Shown: piece by piece, positions 7,408-12,903 of the stretch
Layout of the letters: each line of letters begins with the position of its first letter
Position numbering within the stretch: the stretch's first letter is position 1
Origin: Gemmatimonadaceae bacterium
GTDB taxonomy: Bacteria > Latescibacterota > UBA2968 > UBA8231
Assembly (NCBI GenBank): GCA_002726335.1
Contig: PBSR01000141.1
Coordinates: 1 to 12,903, forward strand
Reading direction: 5' to 3'
Length of the DNA: 12,903 nt
Notes under the pieces: generated by a model
Databases searched by the model: none
Seen by the model: only the letters and a program-made list of their open reading frames with translations
What the model was told of the DNA's origin: nothing
Translations under genes and position numbers: made by a program

Positions 7408-8565
7408 ATGTTTCGCAAAGTGTTTATTATTATACACCTACGTCGTTTTTCAGTCAAGCAGATCCAAGCCCGCAAGCCTCCCACCGACATCGACCAGACC
7501 GACCTCAAAGGGTTGTTGCCCGAACAGCTGCGGGACCTGGCTACCGGCCTGGGTGAGCCCGCCTATCGCGGTGACCAGCTGTTCGGCTGGATCCACGAAC
7601 AGGGGATCTGCCGGTTCGAGGCTATGTCAAACCTGCCCAAGGGGTTCCGCCTCGCCCTGAGTGCAGCCGGGGCCTTCGTCGGGTCCCTGGAACCACTCGA
7701 GCGTCGCGACTCTCACACCGGTATGGCCGTGAAGTTCCTCTTCGGAACCGGGGCCGACGCCGCGGGAGCCGGACAGATCGAATCGGTCCTCATCGTCGAC
7801 GGCAACCGGCGTACGGCTTGCCTGTCCTCGCAGGTTGGCTGTGCCCTCGATTGCCAGTTCTGTGCCACCGGCCGCATGGGATTTCTCCGCAACCTGGGTG
7901 CCGGACAGATCGTCGACCAGCTGTTGCAGCTGCACGCCGTCGCCGCAGAGCGAGGTGAGCGCGTGACCAACATCGTCATGATGGGGATGGGGGAACCACT
8001 GCTCAACTACGACGAGGTCACGCGGGCCCTGCGTATCATCCGGCACACCGAAGGTCCCGCCGTGGGCGGCAGACGGATCACCGTGTCGACGGCCGGGTAC
8101 CTGCCCGGGATCCAGCGGCTGATGGCGGACGATCTCAACGTCGGTCTGGCCATCTCCCTCAACGCGACGACGGACGAGGTACGCAACCGCCTCATGCCGA
8201 TCAACCGCAAGTGGCCCATCGCCGAGCTGCTGCAGGCGGCACGGGGCTATTTCGATCGCAAGGGAAGACGGGTCACATTCGAGTACGTGCTCCTGGACGG
8301 GGTCAACGACAGCAATGAGGATGCCGGCCGTCTGGCACGCCTGACACGGGACGTGCCCTGCAAGCTCAACATCATTCCGTACAACCAGCTGGAGGATATC
8401 GAGAATACCGCGGAGCCGACCTTCCGTCGTCCGCCACGGATTCGGATCGAGGATTTTCGGCGCTCACTGCAAGCCCACACCGGCCACACAGTAACCCTGC
8501 GCGAGAGTCGCGGGGGAGACATTGCCGCCGCCTGCGGGCAGCTCTATCGCAGTCACCCAGGTTGA
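7408..8565 (+). CDS. rlmN: RlmN, radical-SAM 23S rRNA (A2503-C2) methyltransferase
   Basis: Predicted 385 residues from ATG 7408. RlmN methylates C2 of A2503 in 23S rRNA, and A37 of some tRNAs, in the cytoplasm using a [4Fe-4S] cluster and two SAM. The radical-SAM motif is C145-x3-C149-x2-C152 (GCALDCQFC). The conserved Cys138 in TACLSS and Cys376 in DIAAACGQL correspond to E. coli Cys118 and Cys355, the latter carrying the transferred methyl. GMGEPLLNY (193-201), SLNATTDEVRN and LLDGVNDS are also typical. With both cysteines and the RlmN end, it is RlmN rather than Cfr, though Cfr shares the chemistry. The start is uncertain: TTG 7402, ATG 7408 and GTG 7420 are in frame, none with a well-placed ribosome site (AGGAAGGG at 7381-7388 is 13 nt before the TTG). 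The core family N-terminus begins near residue 31. The first 20 codons lie under the divergent promoter. Confidence 0.95.
   Translation: MFRKVFIIIHLRRFSVKQIQARKPPTDIDQTDLKGLLPEQLRDLATGLGEPAYRGDQLFGWIHEQGICRFEAMSNLPKGFRLALSAAGAFVGSLEPLERRDSHTGMAVKFLFGTGADAAGAGQIESVLIVDGNRRTACLSSQVGCALDCQFCATGRMGFLRNLGAGQIVDQLLQLHAVAAERGERVTNIVMMGMGEPLLNYDEVTRALRIIRHTEGPAVGGRRITVSTAGYLPGIQRLMADDLNVGLAISLNATTDEVRNRLMPINRKWPIAELLQAARGYFDRKGRRVTFEYVLLDGVNDSNEDAGRLARLTRDVPCKLNIIPYNQLEDIENTAEPTFRRPPRIRIEDFRRSLQAHTGHTVTLRESRGGDIAAACGQLYRSHPG
7429..7457 (-). promoter_or_regulatory. Near-consensus sigma-70 promoter for the minus-strand operon
   Basis: Reading the minus strand: TTGACT (7457-7452), a 17-nt spacer, then a perfect TATAAT (7434-7429). 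This is the best promoter-like sequence I find in the window, and it points at the M23 peptidase. Transcription would begin near 7422, giving a leader of about 65 nt. The region is distinctly AT-rich against the GC-rich surroundings. It overlaps the first codons assigned to rlmN on the other strand. Confidence 0.75.
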
Positions 8566-9065
8566 GAGCCCGGGGACACCTGACTGGAGGCGCCCTCGTC
8601 GCGTGGGTGACGGCCTCCTGTGCCAGTACGCTGGGTCTGGTTCCCGGGGTGACGCATCCACTCTGGTGGGGCGTGGCGATGACAGCGGTGTTCTTCTCGC
8701 TGTTTCCCGATGTCGACACCGACTCGGTTCCCCGCCGCTGGTTCTACCGCGGCGTGCTCCTCGTCCTGCTCTACCTTGCCTGGACCGATTCGTGGGTCGC
8801 GGCGACGGTGGTGGCGGGACTTGCCCTGCTGCCACTGGTGGATCACCACCGGGGATGGACGCACGGCCGTTTCGTGCCGTTGCTGCTGCCGGCTGCTCTG
8901 GGCCTCGGGCTGCTGTGGTGGGAGGGATGGGGGCGCAACGACCTGTCCTGGCGTGATATCCTCACGCCAGTGCGGCTGGTCTTTGCCGGAGCCGCCATCG
9001 TCGGCTGGTACACCCATCTGCTACTCGACGGGCTGTTCCGGATCTTCCCCAATGATCCGGCTTGA
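8562..9065 (+). CDS. Membrane-bound YdjM/DUF457-type predicted metal-dependent hydrolase
   Basis: Predicted 167-residue inner-membrane protein with about four hydrophobic segments (near 10-28, 36-47, 64-92 and 105-120, with another near 137-155). Metal-binding motifs at the expected order are His6 in RGHLTGG, the acidic SLFPDVDTDS (46-55), HHRGWTHG (95-102) and YTHLLLDG (150-157). This His/Asp pattern defines the YdjM/DUF457 group, annotated as LexA-regulated membrane hydrolases in E. coli; the substrate is unknown. It starts with a TTG that overlaps the rlmN stop (TTGA), so it is coupled to rlmN, and no LexA box is evident upstream because there is no free intergenic space. Its stop lies 6 nt from the convergent GerW gene. 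Family call fairly firm, function open. Confidence 0.8.
   Translation: MRARGHLTGGALVAWVTASCASTLGLVPGVTHPLWWGVAMTAVFFSLFPDVDTDSVPRRWFYRGVLLVLLYLAWTDSWVAATVVAGLALLPLVDHHRGWTHGRFVPLLLPAALGLGLLWWEGWGRNDLSWRDILTPVRLVFAGAAIVGWYTHLLLDGLFRIFPNDPA
8948..8970. repeat. Perfect 9-bp inverted repeat with 5-nt loop
   Basis: CTGGCGTGA (8948-8956) and TCACGCCAG (8962-8970) are perfect inverted arms around TATCC. The site lies inside the DUF457 gene, about 100 nt past the end of the convergent GerW gene. Neither strand has a T-run after the stem, so it is not a classical intrinsic terminator. It could still pause or limit antisense read-through between convergent genes that leave no room for a terminator. 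Confidence 0.6.
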
Positions 9066-9071
9066 GTTCAT

Positions 9072-9458
9072 CTAGCTCTCGTCCGATTCCTCTTCTTCGG
9101 CATCGTCGTCAGCTCCGCGTCGCTCGACGAATCCCTTCACCTTCGACATGGCGCCGGGAACCAGCTCGACCAACTGTCCCCAGCTGATCTCCTTCTCCTT
9201 CAGCGTCATCACCTGCACCTTGCCATCACCGTCGACGACGACGAAGCCGATAGGCTCTACGGTGGCGCCGCCACCGGTGCCGCTACGTCCGGACCCTTCT
9301 GAGCCACCACCGGCACCAAAGCCAAGGGAGATCTTCGATACGGGAATCAGCGTCACCGGTCCCGCCGTCACCGGTTCTCCGATCACCGTGCGTGTCTGTA
9401 CGATCTTGTTCAGTTCGCCCAGCACGCGTTCGATCAATGAATCAACCGACGATGCCAT
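9072..9458 (-). CDS. GerW (YtfJ) family protein
   Basis: Predicted 128-residue soluble protein. Matches the GerW/YtfJ family by GEPVTAGPVTLIPVSKISLGFG (27-48), the Gly-rich AGGGSEGSGRSGTGGGA block (49-65) and PIGFVVVDGDGKVQVM (69-84), then a helical segment ending in a strongly acidic tail. In Bacillus the homologue is a spore protein needed for germination, but the family is widespread in non-sporulating bacteria and archaea, where its role is unknown. No signal peptide is seen. The start is set by AAGGAG/AAAGG just upstream (9475-9465 on the minus strand). It overlaps the end of the DUF2953 gene by 17 nt, so the two are one translational unit. Nothing else in the window suggests sporulation, so a sporulation role should not be assumed. 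Confidence 0.88.
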   Translation of the reverse strand: MASSVDSLIERVLGELNKIVQTRTVIGEPVTAGPVTLIPVSKISLGFGAGGGSEGSGRSGTGGGATVEPIGFVVVDGDGKVQVMTLKEKEISWGQLVELVPGAMSKVKGFVERRGADDDAEEEESDES

Positions 9459-10185
9459 CGTATACCTTTCTCCTTGTGCGCCACAGCGACAGCCGGGTGA
9501 ACAGCCACCGCGTGCCTGCGATCAGCGCAAACCAGACGATGAAGAACAGCAGCTTGCCGAGGTGCAGGTGGAGCTTGACGACGACCTCGCCGCGCACTCC
9601 CGCTTCGACAAAATCCGACTCGACGTCCACCTCGATCGGCCCGGGCATCACGTCGTACAGAACATGCAGCAGGCCCTGCAACCAACCCGTGGTGGCCGGA
9701 TCCTGCAGACCGATGCTGCCCGTTACCTGCAGGCGACGGATGGACAGCGCCTTCGGGCAGGAACGCACCAGCCCCCATGCCGGTCCCACGAGCGGGCGCA
9801 ACGATGAGGCCTGCTGCCGAACCCTCGCCAGCAGGGGCGTCTCCTTGTCCTCGGCCGACTCGGGAGGCGTCTCCGGCTCTGTCTCGTCGGCCCCACGGGC
9901 CTCGGCAGCCTCTTCCGGCGCCTCCTGATGGCTGTGTGACGTACCGAATCTGTACCAGATTCCTGCGGTCCAACCGCACAGCCTCGGCCCCACCTCCCAG
10001 ATCTTTCTCCCGGCAGGACGCCGGCAGGTGATGCCGACCAGCCCCAGCCAGAGGCTGACGCCACACTCCAGTCCCAGGGGGGCATCGTCGGCGCAGCGCC
10101 CCCCACGGACCACGAGTACGAGGGGCAGCGCCAGGAAGAGAATGACAAGCCCGGCCATCGCGGCCGGGATAGCTGCCCAGTACAC
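9442..10185 (-). CDS. DUF2953 domain membrane protein (YtfI-like)
   Basis: Predicted 247 residues. Membrane segments are at about 3-27 and 211-229. Between them lies a poorly conserved acidic Glu/Pro/Ala insert (about 87-117) and a DUF2953-like core: VTGSIGLQDPATTGWLQGLL (154-173), then PIEVDVESDFVEAGVRGEVVVKLHL. DUF2953 is best known as YtfI, encoded directly before YtfJ/GerW in endospore formers; the same order here supports the call. The function is unknown; a membrane partner or anchor for GerW is a reasonable inference. Start is GTG 10185 with GGAGAG 5 nt upstream. Its last codons contain the GerW ribosome site and start. Confidence 0.78.
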   Translation of the reverse strand: MYWAAIPAAMAGLVILFLALPLVLVVRGGRCADDAPLGLECGVSLWLGLVGITCRRPAGRKIWEVGPRLCGWTAGIWYRFGTSHSHQEAPEEAAEARGADETEPETPPESAEDKETPLLARVRQQASSLRPLVGPAWGLVRSCPKALSIRRLQVTGSIGLQDPATTGWLQGLLHVLYDVMPGPIEVDVESDFVEAGVRGEVVVKLHLHLGKLLFFIVWFALIAGTRWLFTRLSLWRTRRKVYDGIVG

Positions 10186-10242
10186 GACGGCTCTCCGCTG
10201 AAATTCGTGGAACTCTTCGTGAAACCCATCAGTTCCTGAGAG

Positions 10243-10272
10243 AAGCTACCCGCCCATCGGCGCCGCCGTCAA
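10243..10272 (-). promoter_or_regulatory. Candidate promoter for the DUF2953-GerW unit
   Basis: On the minus strand TTGACG (10272-10267) is followed after 18 nt by TAGCTT (10248-10243), a good -35 with a weak -10. Transcription would start near 10236, leaving a leader of about 50 nt before GTG 10185. It lies back to back with the plus-strand candidate at 10319. Confidence 0.33.
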
Positions 10273-10323
10273 GCAGCAGCCCACACCCGGAAATGCTGCA
10301 TCGAGGCCCTCCGAAAGCTTGAC
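10268..10323. repeat. Inverted repeat GTCAAGC / GCTTGAC in the divergent intergenic region
   Basis: The 182-bp space between the divergent DUF2953 and 577-residue genes holds GTCAAGC (10268-10274) and its complement GCTTGAC (10317-10323), 42 nt apart. Each arm forms most of a -35-like element pointing outward. Otherwise I see no gene, terminator or known riboswitch in 10186-10367. Confidence 0.5.
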
Positions 10324-10348
10324 AGTCCAGGCTGCCCGCAGTTACCCT
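10319..10348 (+). promoter_or_regulatory. Candidate promoter for the envelope-protein cluster
   Basis: A perfect TTGACA (10319-10324) is followed after 18 nt by TACCCT (10343-10348), which matches the -10 consensus at three of six bases. Transcription would start about 13 nt before the assigned GTG at 10368. The short leader is a reason for caution, unless the true start codon lies further in. Confidence 0.35.
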
Positions 10349-10367
10349 AGGATCGTCGCAACTTCAA

Positions 10368-12101
10368 GTGCCCAAAGGATTTCAGACCATTTTGATCGAC
10401 CATTCAGAGACCCTGTCCCGGCGTCCACTCGCCGCTGTCTGCCTGCTCCTGCTCGGGCTCGCCGTACCCGGTGAAGCCCGTTCCTCTTTCACCGCTCGCT
10501 TCGCGGACGCCGTCGCCGGCCCAGATGTGGAGCAGTCGGCGAGGCTCATTGTTGACTATTTCCCGGGTGACGGCGAAGCTGTCGTCGGTCTCGAGGCCAG
10601 GATTCGGTCACCGGATGCCCAGCTTGCCAGGGTTGTCTCCCAGCATGGTCAGGCAGAACTGCAGTCGGCGGGTTTCCGTGTCGACTACAGCAGCAGCGCC
10701 ATCGGCAGCCAGCTTTCAGATACCCTCCTCGTACATCTGGTGACGCCGTCTCGGTCGGTGCCGGTCGATCTGTACCTCTCGACAAATGTGGACACCGGCG
10801 AGGAGCCGGCTCATCGGGTTTCCGCATCTCTTGCCATTCTACCCCCTCTGAGGGTTGCCCTCGAAATCGAGCCGGGCCGAGTCTACCCCGGCGAAGCGGT
10901 GGAGTTCCTGCTGCGCGCAGGTCGCAGGGAGATGGAGGAGCGTGTCGTCGATTCGGTCGCTGCCACATGGCCAGCCGGAATCACTCCTGTGGGCGACCCC
11001 GTTGCCAGCCGGAGCATCGATGGGGACGCCCTCGAAATCCGGCAGTCGGTACGGGTCCACCGGGATCTGGCCGGGGCACTGACAGTGGCTGTCCATGTGG
11101 CCGGCGCGGGTCTGGCGGCGTCACCTGTGGTGGCGCCGATTCTCGAGGTCGCACCCGTTCCTTCCTTCGACCTTCAGGTGCTCGACGAATCCGCCCGCCA
11201 GGACATGGCCGTTCTCCTGCGGTTGCGTTGGCGTAATCAGGGCGAAGTCGCGATCCCTCTCCGTTCATTGGGGGCTGCTGCTGCAGCTGGTTTCACCGGT
11301 GCCCGCCTGGAGCCGGGCACGGCACCCGGTGGAACTGGAGGAGTCAGTCTCGAGGCCGATGAAGAGAAGGGAAGCGTTGAGGTCGCCATCTCCAGTCATG
11401 GCGATCTGGCTCCCGGCGAGGCCATCGAGGTCGATCTGCGTCTGACACCCCAGGCGACCGGCCCCTTTACCTTTTCGGGACACTTCCAGCCAGAAGACCG
11501 GACGGTGTCGGTGACATTGGGTTCCGGCGTGATACAGGTTGTCGCCGCCGAGTCTTCGCTGTCAGCGGCGGCCTCACTGGCCCGCACCGACCTGGAGCTT
11601 GCCCGTGCCGGGCTCGAGCCAGAGCTGCGCAGGGCACTGGCGTCGATACCACTGGCCCGGGGGGCCACATTGCGTTTCTCAGACAGCGGCAACGACGATG
11701 GCAATTGGGTGGTGGAGGGGTTGCTTACGGACCTGCTGCTCGAGAAGGGCGTACGCGTGCTGGCGGATTCTTCGGCGGCGGAGACGCTGCACTACCGGTT
11801 GGCGGACTCGCGCGTCGTCTACAGCCCGGCCGGGGCTGGTTGGAATCTGTTCGACGACCGGCGCAGCCGGGAGGCGCGCATGGAGGTGTTTCTGCGCCTG
11901 GAAGACGCCGACAGCCACGTGCGCTGGGTGCGACGGGTCACAGGACAGATCGGCGAATCCTCGGCGCCAGCCGCCGCCTCCTGGCTGGGGGGCGCCAAAG
12001 GAGTCGATCAGGTCTCCGTCGCCGCCGACCATCGGGCGATCGAGATCGGTTTGTCCGGGATGATCGTAGGCGGACTTTTTTTCGTATTCTTTGCCCCCTG
12101 A
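10368..12101 (+). CDS. Large exported protein with Ig-like/BatD-like beta domains, unknown function
   Basis: Predicted 577 residues; no family recognised. A signal-type hydrophobic stretch lies at about 20-37 (LAAVCLLLLGLAVPGEA), so the protein is exported. Residues 40-395 read as three or four beta-sandwich domains with PGE-turns (EIEPGRVYPGEAVEFLLRAG, DLAPGEAIEVDLRLTPQATG), the pattern of BatD/Ig-like periplasmic proteins. From about 400 the character changes: a helical link, then an alpha/beta module (LLTDLLLEKGVRVLA, HYRLADSRVVYSP, ARMEVFLRLEDADSHVRWVRRVTG) somewhat like CsgG/FlgO/LpoB-type lipoprotein domains, which is a loose resemblance. It ends in a hydrophobic tail (562-577) with no residues after it. 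The GTG start has no clear Shine-Dalgarno; TTG 10392 is an alternative nearer the signal. Stop lies 18 nt before the MotE-like gene, so they form an operon. Confidence 0.75.
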   Translation: MPKGFQTILIDHSETLSRRPLAAVCLLLLGLAVPGEARSSFTARFADAVAGPDVEQSARLIVDYFPGDGEAVVGLEARIRSPDAQLARVVSQHGQAELQSAGFRVDYSSSAIGSQLSDTLLVHLVTPSRSVPVDLYLSTNVDTGEEPAHRVSASLAILPPLRVALEIEPGRVYPGEAVEFLLRAGRREMEERVVDSVAATWPAGITPVGDPVASRSIDGDALEIRQSVRVHRDLAGALTVAVHVAGAGLAASPVVAPILEVAPVPSFDLQVLDESARQDMAVLLRLRWRNQGEVAIPLRSLGAAAAAGFTGARLEPGTAPGGTGGVSLEADEEKGSVEVAISSHGDLAPGEAIEVDLRLTPQATGPFTFSGHFQPEDRTVSVTLGSGVIQVVAAESSLSAAASLARTDLELARAGLEPELRRALASIPLARGATLRFSDSGNDDGNWVVEGLLTDLLLEKGVRVLADSSAAETLHYRLADSRVVYSPAGAGWNLFDDRRSREARMEVFLRLEDADSHVRWVRRVTGQIGESSAPAAASWLGGAKGVDQVSVAADHRAIEIGLSGMIVGGLFFVFFAP

Positions 12102-12119
12102 CCCGAGGTAGGGTGAGTC

Positions 12120-12692
12120 GTGAAGTTCCTCCTTGTGCCCCTGCTGATCGTCGGTATGTTCGTCTCCTTTACGGCGGCCCTGCTGGCCATGTTGTTCTTC
12201 ACCGAGACGGTCAAGTCACCGCAGGAACTGGCGGAGATGGTCCTGGGAGAGTACGATACCACACGCCTGTCCGACGATTTCGTCGATCCGGAGGACAAGC
12301 TCGGGCGGTTGACGGCACTGGTGGAGGAGTACCGGACGCTGTATCAGGCGCGGCTGGATACACAGGCAGCCATCAGTGACAGCCTGCTGGCGGTCGGTGT
12401 GGCGCTGACGGCAAAAGAGGACTCCCTCGAGGCCGAAGGCTCGCGAATGGGGACCGTGGCGGATTCGACGCGCACGGCAAACAAGGCGGCACGACTGGAT
12501 GAACTGGCCACCTTCTACAACAAGATGAAGCCGGCCCCCGCCGCCGAGATTCTGCAGGAAGGTACGCTGGACGACACAACCGTTGCCATGCTCATGCTGC
12601 GGCTGCAACCACAGCACATGGCCAAGATCATGGGTGGTATGAACGCGGACTTCGCCGCGCGTATCACCAAGATTATTCAGGAGCTACGTTAA
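12120..12692 (+). CDS. MotE-like membrane protein with MgtE-N-like C-terminal domain
   Basis: Predicted 190 residues. One membrane segment at about 3-27 is followed by an extracytoplasmic helical region: an acidic linker (34-65), a long helix/coiled coil (about 66-128), then a domain at 127-188 built of short repeats (FYNKMKPAPAAEIL, LMLRLQPQHMAKIMGGMN, ARITKIIQELR). This C-terminal domain resembles the MgtE N-terminal fold found in MotE, the periplasmic chaperone of the flagellar stator protein MotC, and in several FliG-like proteins. No flagellar gene is in the window, so a flagellar role is unproven. The start is GTG 12120 with GAGGTAGGG 6 nt upstream. It lies between the 577-residue protein and a coiled-coil membrane protein, suggesting an envelope or motor complex. 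Confidence 0.78.
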   Translation: MKFLLVPLLIVGMFVSFTAALLAMLFFTETVKSPQELAEMVLGEYDTTRLSDDFVDPEDKLGRLTALVEEYRTLYQARLDTQAAISDSLLAVGVALTAKEDSLEAEGSRMGTVADSTRTANKAARLDELATFYNKMKPAPAAEILQEGTLDDTTVAMLMLRLQPQHMAKIMGGMNADFAARITKIIQELR

Positions 12693-12704
12693 CGGGGACA
12701 CGAC

Positions 12705-12903
12705 ATGGCCTGGGTATTCATCTGCATCGCTGTAGGAGCCGCCGGCTTCCTCGTCTTCATCGTCATCGACTATCTCAAGGTCTCATCCGGGCTCAAGCCC
12801 AAGGCGGATCTCGCCAAGGCCGAAATACGGGAGTGCGAGGCCAAGATCGAGGCCGAGCAGAATGCGACGAAGGACACCAAGGAGCAGGTGGCCTCCTTGC
12901 AGA
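12705..12903 (+). CDS. Single-pass membrane protein with coiled coil, truncated by window end
   Basis: Only the first 66 residues are present. ATG 12705 follows the MotE-like stop by 12 nt, with GGGG 7 nt upstream as a modest ribosome site. Residues 2-22 are a clear membrane helix (WVFICIAVGAAGFLVFIVI). From about residue 30 the chain is a charged, Ala/Glu/Lys-rich helix with heptad character (ADLAKAEIRECEAKIEAEQ), continuing to the end of the window. The family cannot be named from this fragment. Same direction and tight spacing place it in the operon with the 577-residue and MotE-like proteins. Confidence 0.75.
   Translation, partial: MAWVFICIAVGAAGFLVFIVIDYLKVSSGLKPKADLAKAEIRECEAKIEAEQNATKDTKEQVASLQ

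Noticed and set aside
7513..8565. Shorter rlmN starting at TTG 7513
   Set aside because: It would remove the conserved N-terminal TDLKGLLPEQL element of the family, although it would avoid the overlap with the promoter.
9072..9458. GerW gene as evidence of a spore-forming organism
   Set aside because: The family is common outside endospore formers, and the other genes here do not fit a Firmicutes genome.

Overview
The window is a dense, GC-rich stretch (about 60% G+C by eye) of what looks like a free-living bacterial chromosome, with no tRNA, rRNA, insertion sequence, phage gene or CRISPR array visible. Gene content suggests an uncultured Gram-negative-type bacterium from the FCB/PVC side of the tree. 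A Minf_1886 (Verruco/Plancto-type) protein, a secreted FG-GAP protein, a TIM-barrel sugar isomerase of the type abundant in Planctomycetes/Latescibacterota, and a MotE-like protein point that way. This placement is inference; no marker gene here fixes the phylum.

Region 1 (1-7457, all minus strand) reads right to left from a near-consensus promoter at 7429-7457. In order it encodes an M23 cell-wall peptidase with two tandem OapA/Csd3-like N-terminal modules, a Minf_1886-family protein, LarC (nickel-pincer cofactor synthesis), an exported FG-GAP repeat protein, a sugar-phosphate isomerase/epimerase, an exported protein of unknown function and a family-5 solute-binding lipoprotein. The start of one further gene lies at the left edge. 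Several junctions are coupled: ATGA between larC and the FG-GAP gene, and TGATG between the unknown protein and the lipoprotein. Weaker internal promoter candidates before the Minf_1886 gene and the isomerase suggest sub-operons.

Region 2 (7408-9065, plus strand) holds rlmN and, overlapping it by 4 bases, a small membrane protein of the YdjM/DUF457 family. The rlmN 5' end lies on top of the divergent promoter of region 1.

Region 3 (9072-10185, minus strand) is a two-gene unit: a DUF2953 membrane protein followed by a GerW/YtfJ-family protein, overlapping by 17 bases. This repeats the ytfI-ytfJ order of endospore formers in a genome with no other sign of sporulation.

Region 4 (10368 to the end, plus strand) is an envelope cluster: a 577-residue exported protein of unrecognised family, a MotE-like membrane protein with an MgtE-N-like C-terminal domain, and a truncated single-pass membrane protein with a coiled coil. 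The 182-bp divergent space before it (10186-10367) carries two -35-like elements arranged back to back as an inverted repeat. No gene-free stretch exceeds 300 bases.

The best candidates for something undescribed are the region 4 envelope cluster, the isomerase / unknown / binding-protein cassette, and the standalone LarC in a cell-envelope operon.
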